Below, piece by piece: positions 1 through 8,574 of a stretch of 64,000 bases of DNA. Positions within the stretch are counted from its first letter, which is position 1, and every line of letters starts with the position of its first letter. Source of the DNA: Sinohyriopsis cumingii (Eukaryota; Mollusca; Bivalvia; Unionida; Unionidae); contig CM068830.1 of assembly GCA_028554795.2 (NCBI GenBank), positions 111,241,214 through 111,305,213 of the forward strand. Direction: 5' to 3'. The notes beneath the pieces are model-generated. The model was not told where the DNA came from and did no database searches. It saw nothing but the letters and a program-made list of their open reading frames with translations. The translations under genes and the position numbers were made by a program.

Positions 1-173
1 ATTCAGAAACCGTTGTTTTAATGCAGAAATAGTTATTTAAATGTTGAAACTATTATTATTCAGAACCGCTGTTTTAATACAGATATATTCAGAAACCGTT
101 GTTTTAATGCATAAATAGTTATTTAAATGTAGAAACTATTATTATTCAGAACTGCTGTTTTAATACAGAAATA
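1..173. repeat. Two tandem 86-bp units
   Basis: The stretch starting ATTCAGAAACCGTTG recurs 86 bases later with a few substitutions. Both units carry an internal TTCAGAAC-GCTGTTTTAATACAG half-repeat. The first unit may begin before the window. Confidence 0.8.
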
Positions 174-221
174 TTTACGTAGCTATAAATTAACTTCTAA
201 AACATATATGGTTAGATAAAT

Positions 222-292
222 TTGATAGCTCAATTGGTAATGCATCTGGCCGTGATGCTCGAGGCAGCAGGATTGAATCTCGGTGGTTACGC
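222..292 (+). repeat. tRNA-like sequence (probable SINE head or decayed tRNA)
   Basis: An A-box-like TAGCTCAATTGGTA is followed about 45 bases later by a B-box-like GGATTGAATCTC. The D, anticodon and T arms do not pair properly, so this is not a convincing functional tRNA. A tRNA-derived SINE head or pseudo-tRNA is the better reading. Confidence 0.4.
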
Positions 293-334
293 ATATTAGC
301 TATTTTTATAATAAATTGGGGCTCTGCCAGCCCC

Positions 335-438
335 CTATGCTCAACAGAACCCTCCAAACCACATATCACCGGTGGTTAATACATGTTTTGTGTTACCTAT
401 GGGTTGATTATTGGGATGGATGGTTCTGTTGAGCGTAG
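335..438. repeat. Short inverted-repeat element (MITE-like)
   Basis: CTATGCTCAACAGAACCCTCC (335-355) is matched in inverted orientation at 418-438 with 19 of 21 bases. The spacer is 62 bases. The size and arms fit a small non-autonomous DNA transposon, but no target duplication is evident. Confidence 0.45.
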
Positions 439-545
439 AAAATGGCCTCATTTCATTTCATCTCATCTCATCTCATTTCATTAAATATATTTCATTTCAT
501 TATATATATTTCATTTCATTATATATATTTCATTGCATACGTAAT

Positions 546-934
546 AAACCTGCTAAAAGACTCGAATAGAGGTTCATTCATAATATACGTTTGTGCCGTC
601 CTTAATTAAGATTATCATTCATTCATTGCATATTTACTGAACCTGCTAAAAGACTCGAACAGAGGTTCACATTTCATAATATATGTTTGTGCCATCCTCC
701 CTCTTGGGCCTCTAGACCGTTGTTTGACGGGTTAGGGGCTCTCGTAGAGGGTGTTATTTCATGTGCCTGATGAACTTGGTAGAATGCGATGGCAAGCTAC
801 GAGTTCTTCGTTGTATTGTCCTTAATTAAGACTTCACATTCATTGCATACTTACTGAACCTGCTAAAAGACTCGAATAGAGGTTCATTCATTCATTGTAT
901 ACCCCCTTCCTAAACTTGCTAAAAGACTCGAGGG
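546..934. repeat. Four spaced copies of a 30-base GAACCT...AGGTTC motif
   Basis: ACCTGCTAAAAGACTCGAA followed by (T/C)AGAGGTTC occurs at about 546-575, 639-668 and 856-885, and a degenerate copy at 911-934. Copies are flanked by CATTCATTCATTG runs and by CCTTAATTAAGA. Each of the first three can form a GAACCT/AGGTTC stem. No gene is seen between 1 and 1020. Confidence 0.7.
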
Positions 935-943
935 GAAATATTT

Positions 944-951
<8 letters not shown>

Positions 952-1024
<73 letters not shown>
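952..1024. repeat. (TA)n microsatellite
   Basis: An almost uninterrupted TA dinucleotide run ends directly at the ATG of the following ORF. Confidence 0.95.
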
Positions 1025-1026
<2 letters not shown>

Positions 1027-1489
1027 GAACTATGAAAATATCAATGATGTAATTGTTGCTATTAAAAAATTGGAAAAAGATGGTATTAATATATCCGATG
1101 AACTAAATCCTGAAAAACTAGTTTCTGAATTTGACATTTTACAAGAACGTAAAAACCAAGGAATACACACACTATCATCTGAATACAAGTTCATGAAACG
1201 GATTCAGGCGGCGATGTTTCAGTCGCTAGCTATTGTAGAAGATAATCAGGTGAAGGAATTCGTTTCTCTCTCTGCCGCAGTAGAAAAAATTAGATCGCTG
1301 TTATCCCACGAGTACGAGGAAAAGAAAACAATTAGTACTCGCATAAGACTATTAAGAAAAATTATGTTAGCAAGTAATCTCGTTACTGGTGAAACGATCC
1401 AAAGTAATAATTCTGGTGAAACGATCCAAAGTAACCTCGTTACTGACGAAAATGAAAGTTTTGGTAACTGGGGTCCCTGTCAACGCTGA
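1025..1489 (+). CDS. Hypothetical 154-aa protein, left edge of the virus-like block
   Basis: An ATG-initiated ORF of 154 codons. The protein is charged and predicted helical, rich in Lys, Glu and Leu, and ends with a short internal duplication (GETIQSN twice, residues about 120-135). I do not recognise a family. The start reads TATATAATG, the same start-overlapping motif as several capsid-block genes, although here it lies at the end of a TA microsatellite and could be chance. It is the only plus-strand gene of the block and faces the minus-strand genes. Its intact length amid AT-rich repeats supports real coding, and membership of the virus-like element is inferred. Confidence 0.5.
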
Positions 1490-1509
1490 CCACGTGTAGA
1501 TCTTTGATC

Positions 1510-1950
1510 AGAAATATTATTCTGAGATTATATAAATTCTGAGATTATATTTATTCTGAGATTATATTTATTCTGAAATATTTTATTTATTCTGAGATTA
1601 TATTTATTCTGAAATATTTTTTTTTTTCTGAAATATTTTATTTATTCTGAAATATTTTATTTATTGTGAGATTATATTTATTCTGAAATATTTTTTTTTC
1701 TGAAATATTTTATTTATTCTGAGATTATATTTATTCTGAAATATTTTATTATTTTCTGAAATATTTTATTTATTCTGAAATATTTTATTTATTCTGAGAT
1801 TATATTTATTCTGAAGTATTTTATTTATTCTGAGATTATATTTATTCTGAAATATTTTATTTATTCTGAGATTACATTTATTCTGAAATATTTTATTTAT
1901 TCTGAAATATTTTATTTTTTTCTGAAATATTTTATTTATTCTGAGATTGA
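1510..1950. repeat. AT-rich minisatellite, unit about 17 bp
   Basis: Roughly 25 irregular copies of ATTTATTCTGAGATTAT and the variant ATTTATTCTGAAATATT. It separates the plus-strand ORF from the minus-strand block. No gene is seen in it. Confidence 0.9.
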
Positions 1951-2051
1951 TGGGCTAGTTGGTACTCAGAATCATGCAAACCAAATTTTGATGGGCTAGA
2001 ACTATGTAAAATGATCACATTTTCAGAAAGAAAAAAAAAATATTTCAACAT

Positions 2052-2331
2052 TTTTAGTCGATTTGTCAAGGAAAATTTGTCAAATTGCAGTTTTTCGTCA
2101 GGTCAAACCTCGAGCAGTTTTCTAATTGATTTATCGATAAATTGCTAAAAATCAGTAAAATTAGCTCAAAAAATTAGATTTTTCATGCGATTTTTGTTAA
2201 TTTTTCTGGTAATTTTCAAAAAAAAAAGAGGATTTTAACGATTTATTGATAAATCAATTAGAAAACCACTCGAGGTTTGACCTGACGAAAAACTATAATT
2301 TGACAAATTTTCCTTGACAAATCGACTAAAA
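2052..2331. repeat. Foldback with 90-bp arms
   Basis: The arm 2052-2141 (TTTTAGTCGATTTGTCAAGG onward, through the TTTATCGATAAA box) is repeated in inverse at 2242-2331 with few mismatches. The spacer is about 100 AT-rich bases. It could be a foldback MITE, or a terminal or replicative hairpin of the adjoining virus-like block. Confidence 0.8.
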
Positions 2332-2384
2332 TAGCTGAAAAAAATAACAAATTTGACTGAAAATGCTGAAATATTTCTGATAAA

Positions 2385-2456
2385 ATAAAATAAATATTAA
2401 ATATTTCTGATAAAATAAAATAAAATAAAATATTTCTGATAAAATAAAATATTAAG
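2385..2456. repeat. ATTTCTGATAAAATAAAAT tandem repeat
   Basis: Three to four copies of TATTTCTGATAAAATAAAAT in succession, between the foldback and the 3' end of the next minus-strand gene. Confidence 0.75.
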
Positions 2457-2505
2457 ATCAAAGATAATCACGCAATCAGAATTACAGAACCGATTTATTT
2501 TTTAT

Positions 2506-2778
2506 TTATTTATTTTGAAATATTACTTTTTTAAGTTGATCAAATTCAATACAGGAGTGTGTATAATTTAGAATCTGATCTCTGTTACAAATGATCGCGA
2601 CAATATGTTCTCGACGGAGCTCATCTAACTGTTCTTGTGTTAATAAGAAATCATCGTTTCCGTGTTCATCAATAACTAAATTAATGTTAAATTGCTCTGT
2701 GTTTTGTGAAAACGCTGTTCTGATGGCGTTTTCAAGTACTTCTTTGTCATGTATAAAAACCCTCACATGCTGGTACAT
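2506..2778 (-). CDS. Hypothetical 90-aa protein of the virus-like block
   Basis: A complete ORF whose ATG sits in TATATAATG, the motif shared by other genes of the block. The product is a mixed alpha/beta acidic protein with no membrane segment, Cys cluster or recognisable catalytic motif. It starts 36 bases after the stop of the penton-like gene on the same strand, so it reads as the last gene of the series. Function unknown. Confidence 0.55.
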   Translation of the reverse strand: MYQHVRVFIHDKEVLENAIRTAFSQNTEQFNINLVIDEHGNDDFLLTQEQLDELRREHIVAIICNRDQILNYTHSCIEFDQLKKVIFQNK

Positions 2779-2784
2779 TATATA
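2776..2784 (-). promoter_or_regulatory. TATATAATG start-overlapping motif
   Basis: On the minus strand TATATA runs straight into the ATG of the 90-aa gene. Exactly the same nine bases occur at the 4693 and 5725 starts, which suggests a late-type promoter/initiator fused to the start codon. Confidence 0.55.
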
Positions 2785-2813
2785 ATATTTACTGGATCTT
2801 TAAAATCAAAGAT

Positions 2814-4224
2814 CTATGATTTCACATATAGATTTATTACAAGCTCTTCTCCACGTAGGTCAATTAAGCGATTAAGGTGGTCTCTGAGTTTGAAATTTAT
2901 CATGACAAATACTGATTATGTGTGCGTAGATAAACAGGATTGGTTGGTACTTGCATGATCAAATAGCCAGGGGGAACTTGTGGTGTAAACGTGTATAAAA
3001 TATATCCTTGTTGAGCCTGATTTGATTTTCCAAGATCTATTTGATAACTGCCTTCAATTACGTCACAAACTAGATTAACCACGATTGTCGACATTATATT
3101 AACGATTCCCGGAGATACGTGTCTGCCACCGCCGTGTGGATCATTATTATATCCAAGAACAGTTGGAGGTGGTGCTATTTTTCTCCATGCATCGATTATT
3201 TTAGGAAAGTTTTTGTTGATAATATCATTGAGATTTTCTTTATTTGTTCGGTTGCAAGTGCTGGTATTACAAATGTCGGTAATTGTTGCTCAGTTATTTT
3301 AAAATAATCAAGAAATACATAATACGACGATTCTCTTTCTCCATAAAGTTTGTAATACTTCTCATTAATTACCGAGTCACGAATTTCTCGATTAATATGT
3401 TCTATATCGTCCACAATTTGATTTACATGCTGAGTTGTTTCGATAATTTGTTGTTTTAGGTCATCAGAATAATACTGCGTAATACCTGCAAATAAATTTC
3501 TTAATTTATCAAATGAGTGTGTAAGTTCAGGAGTAATTATACCTGAAAGAAAATCAAACTATTCATCTTGGACTACCAGATGAGTCGGCGGTGTTGCGAA
3601 CTTAAATAGATTATAAAAAAATCTTAATGATGTGCCATATTCAGTCAAAAAATAATCATTGGAAAGGCTTTCTCTGTATTCTGGAGTTGTTATAAATTTG
3701 GCATCGTCAGTGAGAAATTCATTTAATCTTGGTTCTGGTGGTCCATGATATTCTGGCGCAATATCAGGCCAACCTAGTACAGATCTGATTGAAGATTGAT
3801 AAATATCAACGACATAATCAGACGAGTTTATTTCAATCGTCGAGGACAGCGTCGGCTCATGAACATTAATCGATATTTTTGCTTCTTTTCCGGTTATTGA
3901 TTTTATTCTACGTTGAAATTCATCATTGATTTGTTCGACCTCATAACTACCAGTTGGTATTCCAACAACAACCCAGTCAGGTGTTCCATCGGGTTTGTTT
4001 TTATCAGCAAATACAAGCGAATTATTTGCTGGTGTACCATTAAATGATCTCGATCTGATATTTGGCCAGCTGTAATATACCCGTAATTGTGCTAGTGCAA
4101 TTTCATTAGCGCGAATTGCAGTTGGAAAATTGATGTTAAATTCAGGATTAATCGAGCTCAGCGAGATCATCGTGGTCTTGTGCGGGGTTGTGTTCGTCAC
4201 GATCTGCTGGAGTAATTCCGTCAT
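2814..4224 (-). pseudogene. Penton-like (vertex/minor capsid) protein, broken into three pieces
   Basis: Three minus-strand ORFs look like one gene. The N-terminal part runs from ATG 4224 (it reads MTELLQQIV) to a TAG at 3561-3559. The same frame then stays open to 3196. A shift near 3230 leads into the frame ending at 2900, and a further shift near 2905 leads to the final segment that closes at 2814 and contains LIDLRGEELVINLYVKS. Features include a beta-rich N-terminus with LRVYYSWPNI, PTGSYEVEQIND and SIRSVLGWP, then a distal TPQVPPGYLIMQVP. This N- and C-terminal combination is characteristic of a capsid-associated protein of Polinton-like elements that I take to be penton-like; that role is inference. 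TATAATG also precedes an internal ATG at 3094. The start overlaps the end of the preceding gene. Confidence 0.55.
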
Positions 4225-4693
4225 TATTAGTACTCGTACCTTTAATACCAACGCAGTTGTATATTTTAATCATCATTGAAAACTCAAAATCGGATATAAT
4301 TCTATCACGGAGACTCGATGATAACAACGAAGATAACCTTGTGTATGCGACAGTTGCTATGTGCAATTTTATCTTGTAGTCGGGTAATTTTTCATTCGTG
4401 CAAGTACATATTTTTTTTGCAATGATATTAAGCACACCTGCAATTGTCGTAGTTGCACAAACACAAATAGTCACAGCTACTGGTGCCATCATTGTTACCG
4501 CGGATAATATTATTCCAGTTCCAGCAACAACAGCAGATACCGAATAAACAACAGCGTCGATGATAACTAATCGTCGTTGATACTTTTTTATTTTTACTGT
4601 ATATTGTTCGACTCGATCTTTTAAGTTCATTTGCCATTCACACGCTTGATTGTACCTGTAATGTTGCGATGCAACGTCGATTGAGGTACTCAT
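4148..4693 (-). CDS. Coiled-coil/membrane protein of the virus-like block
   Basis: An intact 181-codon ORF starting at TATATAATG. Residues 15-45 are charged and helical. Residues 47-92 form two hydrophobic helices (YSVSAVVAGTGIILSAVTMM and a second segment ending near NIIAKK), consistent with a hairpin membrane anchor. A Cys pair (CTCT) and a soluble helical domain with acidic tail follow. The layout (helix, two membrane spans, helix with an IS-x-x-EF motif) matches a small protein that recurs beside capsid genes in invertebrate Polinton-like elements. Its function is not known. The last 77 bases overlap the penton-like gene in another frame. Confidence 0.65.
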   Translation of the reverse strand: MSTSIDVASQHYRYNQACEWQMNLKDRVEQYTVKIKKYQRRLVIIDAVVYSVSAVVAGTGIILSAVTMMAPVAVTICVCATTTIAGVLNIIAKKICTCTNEKLPDYKIKLHIATVAYTRLSSLLSSSLRDRIISDFEFSMMIKIYNCVGIKGTSTNNDGITPADRDEHNPAQDHDDLAELD

Positions 4694-4699
4694 TATATA
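4691..4699 (-). promoter_or_regulatory. TATATAATG start-overlapping motif
   Basis: TATATA directly abuts the ATG of the membrane-protein gene. This copy is identical to those at 2776-2784 and 5723-5731. Confidence 0.55.
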
Positions 4700-4702
4700 A
4701 TT

Positions 4703-5725
4703 TTATGCAGTAAATAATTGAGGTGTTTCAGCTACAAATTCCAAACACCACCAGAAAGATGTTGCGTTTAATTTCTTATCAGCTGCTTCCAGAATAAATA
4801 TTTCCTCGGTTCCATTTTTTAATATAACAGATACAACCCCGGAAAACTTATCAGTTGAATGACGCCATGGATACGTTGTAAATATTTCAAATTTTGCAGC
4901 ACTAAACACAGACAGCCTGTACACGCCAGTGACTGTTGCGGTATATCTAATGGTTTTATTTTGCTGCGACCATGTTGCAAATCCCAATGATACCGTGTAT
5001 ACGATGTTGGTAATATGCCCGGGAGTTATTCTGGCTGGAATTTTAATCAAACTGGTTTTATTAATGATCTCAGGAATCCCCGTTACAATGTCTTGCTGTG
5101 TTTGTTTGATCGTGTCAATGTTTGTTTTGATATCAACAAGTTTTATGTCAACGACAAACGGAATACCAAAAAATTCCTCTGCGGTTTCATTAATCTTTCT
5201 AAAATTTCTGCGGAGATTTGTAAACGCGTTTGTGTGAACGTCATACTCAGCCCACAACATGGATAATTTACCATCTATGGTGTTGTAGTTGACGTCAACA
5301 TATTTTTTTGTTGCTGCATCTTCGTTGGATGTTGGATCTCTTAAAACTACTATCTTATTCCCATTCATGCTAAGTTCACCTAATATTGTGTCACCGGTAT
5401 TTTTCACGCGATTAGCAACACTTGCTGTAATTTGATTTCTGATGGTTGTAAACGAAATACTTGAATCCCTAATTCTGCCGCTGTCAGTAAACACAGGAAT
5501 ATTATCCGTGACAGCACCGAGTACTCGTCGAACTATATCATTCCATCTGATGTTGCTCGCTTTTAGTTTACCATGTCGATCCTGAAAAATAACAACCTCA
5601 TCTGGGTCAACTCCAGCCAGGTTCATAATATCAACGAGGTCATCTTTAGTCACGTACTTCGACAGATCAATGTCATCGGACTTTTTCTTAATGCGTGAAG
5701 AAGATCTTCCGTAAATATCAACCAT
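4703..5725 (-). CDS. Fibre-like attachment protein
   Basis: An intact 340-codon ORF whose ATG lies in TATATAATG. Residues 20-70 are an N-terminal domain (YVTKDDLVDIMNLAGVD). Residues about 108-145 carry a motif of the kind found in phage and other viral tail fibres: GDTILGELSMNGNKIVVL followed shortly by DAATKKYVD. A helical stretch follows (about 150-215), and the C-terminal 120 residues are beta-rich, as expected for a fibre head. Its place between protease and membrane protein supports a structural role. Calling it a receptor-binding fibre is inference. It is one of the best-preserved genes of the block. Confidence 0.6.
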   Translation of the reverse strand: MVDIYGRSSSRIKKKSDDIDLSKYVTKDDLVDIMNLAGVDPDEVVIFQDRHGKLKASNIRWNDIVRRVLGAVTDNIPVFTDSGRIRDSSISFTTIRNQITASVANRVKNTGDTILGELSMNGNKIVVLRDPTSNEDAATKKYVDVNYNTIDGKLSMLWAEYDVHTNAFTNLRRNFRKINETAEEFFGIPFVVDIKLVDIKTNIDTIKQTQQDIVTGIPEIINKTSLIKIPARITPGHITNIVYTVSLGFATWSQQNKTIRYTATVTGVYRLSVFSAAKFEIFTTYPWRHSTDKFSGVVSVILKNGTEEIFILEAADKKLNATSFWWCLEFVAETPQLFTA

Positions 5726-5731
5726 TATATA
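5723..5731 (-). promoter_or_regulatory. TATATAATG start-overlapping motif
   Basis: TATATA abuts the ATG of the fibre-like gene. The spacing from the protease stop is only about 15 bases, so the motif probably lies within a compact late-gene array. Confidence 0.55.
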
Positions 5732-5739
5732 AGATCTCT

Positions 5740-6210
5740 TTAAAACGCTTTACGCGTAACGAAACGGTTGCTTGTATAATCATGCACGACTTTATGTGGC
5801 GGTTTGGATGATTTTGATATAGCGTTAAGTACATTAATTGCCTCACGGACACATATTGGCGGATCTGTCATTGTTTGTGTGGGTAGCATTGAATACCAAA
5901 CTCTTGAACCAGAGGTTCTTGCGTGAATTGGTGTGACGTACTTGATAAATTCAACAGGTGGAGCTAACCCGTATGAATCAAAATAAACGATTCCACGTGG
6001 ATCAACCGCGTATGATACCCAATGAGTACCAGGTCCTGAATTCGAGTCAAGATTAATAATACCTGTTTCGAGTTTGTTTGGTTGTTTTGGTAATTGATCT
6101 CGCATGAAAACACCTCTGAAATTTTTTATTTTTAATTTTTTAGCAGCATCAAGTAAATCAAAATTTGATGCTGGAGCGTCTAACGTGGAAGCCTTAGACC
6201 TCTCCCCCAA
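5740..6210 (-). CDS. Adenovirus-type (Ulp1-like) cysteine maturation protease
   Basis: A 156-codon reading frame of the adenain family, which processes virion proteins during assembly. The catalytic His is in GPGTHWVSYA, the acidic residue in YFDSYGLAPP, and the Cys probably in PPICVREA, with a Gln eight residues before it. The usual Cys-Gly is Cys-Val here. The N-terminal IKNFRGVFMRDQLP is typical. No ATG is available upstream of the first motif: the frame is open through 6210 into the pX-like gene, with which it overlaps, and 6208-6210 reads TTG. The start is therefore uncertain. It could be a lost ATG, or translation by frameshift at the A8 run near 6241-6248. Length fits small Polinton proteases. 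Confidence 0.75.
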   Translation of the reverse strand: MGERSKASTLDAPASNFDLLDAAKKLKIKNFRGVFMRDQLPKQPNKLETGIINLDSNSGPGTHWVSYAVDPRGIVYFDSYGLAPPVEFIKYVTPIHARTSGSRVWYSMLPTQTMTDPPICVREAINVLNAISKSSKPPHKVVHDYTSNRFVTRKAF

Positions 6211-6623
6211 CGAGATCCTGGCAATCTTAAGCCGCGTCCCTTTTTTTTGTATCCATTTCCAGTTGCTTTCTTTAGGGCCATTCCAGCAGCTGTTCCAACA
6301 GCACCTAACGCGGCTGCTTTTGCTACGGCTGGAGTGGCAGCAGCTATTAATGCTGGAATAGCCGCGAGAAGTGGAAAAATATCACCTGTTTTAATTGAGT
6401 CTTTAACCGCACCCACAGATAGATTGAGTTTGACGCCTGTTTTTGATTGTTTAGCATTGCTGAAATGTTTAAGCTGGCGTTCTGATAATGATAGTTTATT
6501 TTGACCACCCGTGATCTGATCTCGCTTTAGTGATATTTTCATTCCACAGTTTTTTGCTGAATTTGATTGAAGGTTTTTAATCTGACCAGGAGTCAGACTG
6601 ACTCTAACGTGATGATATGGCAT
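6180..6623 (-). CDS. pX/pVI-like minor capsid (membrane-lytic) protein
   Basis: I take ATG 6623 (protein begins MPYHHVRVSLTPGQIKNL) rather than the GTG 21 bases upstream. The N-terminal half has the alternating LTPGQIKNLQ / SLSERQLKHFSNA type motifs. Residues about 85-125 form a hydrophobic Ala-rich stretch (PLLAAIPALIAAATPAVAKA) with GAVGTAAG. The C-terminus is basic, Gly/Arg-rich and duplicated (GRGLRLP twice). This organisation is that of the adenovirus pVI/pX-related virion protein of Polinton-like elements, which in viruses acts in core packaging and membrane disruption. The last bases overlap the protease frame. Intact. Confidence 0.7.
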   Translation of the reverse strand: MPYHHVRVSLTPGQIKNLQSNSAKNCGMKISLKRDQITGGQNKLSLSERQLKHFSNAKQSKTGVKLNLSVGAVKDSIKTGDIFPLLAAIPALIAAATPAVAKAAALGAVGTAAGMALKKATGNGYKKKGRGLRLPGSRWGRGLRLPR

Positions 6624-6658
6624 TTTATGATAAATACTTGACACACTCCAAATGGTGA

Positions 6659-8032
6659 TTAAAGATTTTCCACTGGTGCATCAACGACTCTCATTCGGCC
6701 ACTACCACCTTCAAGTAACATGGCTTTATCGCTGAGTATAACCACGATTGCTCTGTAATTAACATTACCTGTATCTAATGTTGCTTTAAGATGTATATCA
6801 ACGACAGATTGTTTTGGTAGATCAAGATGCTCCAGTGAAAAATAATAAATCGGATACAACGTCCTGAATTCATGTTGTGATATTTGCAACCCAGTATCTA
6901 CATTTTGATCATGTCCCATGAATGACATCAAACGATGATATGCACGTCCTATATGATTTTGTGCATAATTTAGTTCTATATTCTCTGTTTGTTCTTGTTG
7001 TCCGTTTATCCGTAAGGAAATATTTGTAAGACCTAGTTGGTCAAATATCATATGAGAGTGAACTTGATTACCTAATCGATTACAGGTCTGAAACGCAATA
7101 AAAATATACCGTGGTGCAGAAACACCTTGTTGTGATGCTATATGCCATGTAAACTGACCGTTAACATTAGTTTGCATACTACCTGTGCTTGTTGTTAACC
7201 ATGACAACAAGGATTTACCACCTGTGTCCATGAAAGAAATCAACTTTTGTTCTTCTGCGATCGTTGGAGTCATTACCGGCATCCACAGTGAAAGTTTCGA
7301 TAATACTACTTTACCAGCATCACCAACAGGTCTCCACAGAGCATCGTTATCATCACCCTTTCTTACAAGAACAAGCGTGTGTCTAGCTCCAAAAATAACC
7401 TTTTTAACTTTCCTACAAAATCCAAAAATATGCGATAGTGGAATTGTACATGAAAATCTTCTATTGTCTCCTAGCAACATATTTCTACGCGCTGCAAATC
7501 CCAAGTTGAAATTTTCACTAGAACCATGAACCACTGGCCACACATCAGCGTCAGCATTATTGGCATTGTTTCTTGGTCGTCTTATATTATACGGATCGCT
7601 TTCAGAGTTATTAGAATCATCTTTGACAAACATCATTGTAGGACCTGCTGATCTTGTATAATCATCAGAACATCTTTCTAACCCTACTATTGTTGTAGCA
7701 ACATCGACATCATTCTCAATCGATTCAATATTTTTTCCATCAATCATATACGTGGCGCTACTAAATAATGCCATGATCCCGTTGTTGACAAAACCAACTT
7801 TTACTGCACCTCCGTAATTAATATCATCCGTTTTTATAATTTTACCTTCTACCTCAATAAAAGCCTCAGCGGGTAGAAAATATCTACTTGTGTCATGAAC
7901 TTGTAGTTCAATTCTTCCACGTTGATCTGGTGTTCATGCGTCATAGGAATAAAATTGATAATCACGTACCGATTCATCCTTAAGGACAGGTGCTTCCATG
8001 TCAAATGCTGTGTCAGATACGCGCATGAACAT
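6659..8032 (-). pseudogene. Major capsid protein, double-jelly-roll type, one in-frame TGA
   Basis: The frame is open for 371 codons from the ATG at 7774, but the same frame continues upstream to an ATG at 8032, giving 457 codons interrupted only by a TGA at 7936-7934. Conserved landmarks include an N-terminal segment with a GKIIKTDDINYGGAVK stretch and VNNGIMALFSSATY, the central IPLSHIFGFCRKVKKVIFGA and HTLVLVRKGDDNDALWR, and a C-terminal SVVDIHLKATL. I recognise these as a family of short (about 450-residue) capsid-like proteins encoded by invertebrate Polinton-like elements. The double-jelly-roll assignment is from family knowledge, not proven here. It precedes pX and protease, the usual order. 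The TGA means the copy is probably dead, unless readthrough occurs. Confidence 0.7.
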
Positions 8033-8103
8033 TTTATTATAATTATTTTCGTCCAACTCGTTGATTACCGCGTTCGGAAAATTCCATCTCAGGAAGTTCC
8101 ACC

Positions 8104-8540
8104 TCAGGAAATTCCACTTCCTGATATTAAACTTGAGATATTATTTCCCGATTCACTGAGTCCTTGATCTGCTAATGCCGCTAGTTTTTGATTCGCAGCT
8201 TGATTTATTATTTTACTGACGTCAGCGGGCATAATATCAGTACTTGGCAATTTTACTGGTGGTTGTCGTTTTCATCTTATTAATCATGCTGGTCTATCTT
8301 TGATCGCCGAGAACGCCTTACCAGCAACATTAACAATTGCACCAGGAGCTTTTTCACGAACAATATCAATAGCTTTCATCGATAATTGTTTGCAATAGGC
8401 ACTGCTTTTGGGGCTAGCCTTGTAAATAATCCCTGAATAACATCACCAAGTCCATCTCCGTAAATAACTCTATAGATTGGTAATCGTGAGTTTACCGCTC
8501 TGACCGATACGGATTTATGATGACTATTGTGTATGATCAT
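8104..8540 (-). pseudogene. Small basic core-type protein, frameshifted
   Basis: ATG 8540 opens a frame with VIYGDGLGDVIQGLFTRLAP (about residues 24-43). It stops after about 62 codons. A second frame with AIDIVREKAPGAIVNVAGKA continues the same protein to 8284, and a third frame with ADVSKIINQAANQKL continues to a TGA at 8106-8104. The motif GxGLGxxxxGLF plus Lys/Ala-rich helices matches a short protein that sits just upstream of the capsid gene in related elements, possibly a core or minor virion protein. At least two frameshifts. Confidence 0.5.
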
Positions 8541-8574
8541 CCTATTTTATTTACCATTTATTTAATCGCGGCGA

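Noticed and set aside
222..292. Functional tRNA gene
   Set aside because: Box-like motifs exist, but the arms do not fold into a cloverleaf.
3119..3307. Plus-strand ORFs within the 2.5-9.7 kb block
   Set aside because: All are shadows of conserved minus-strand virion genes.
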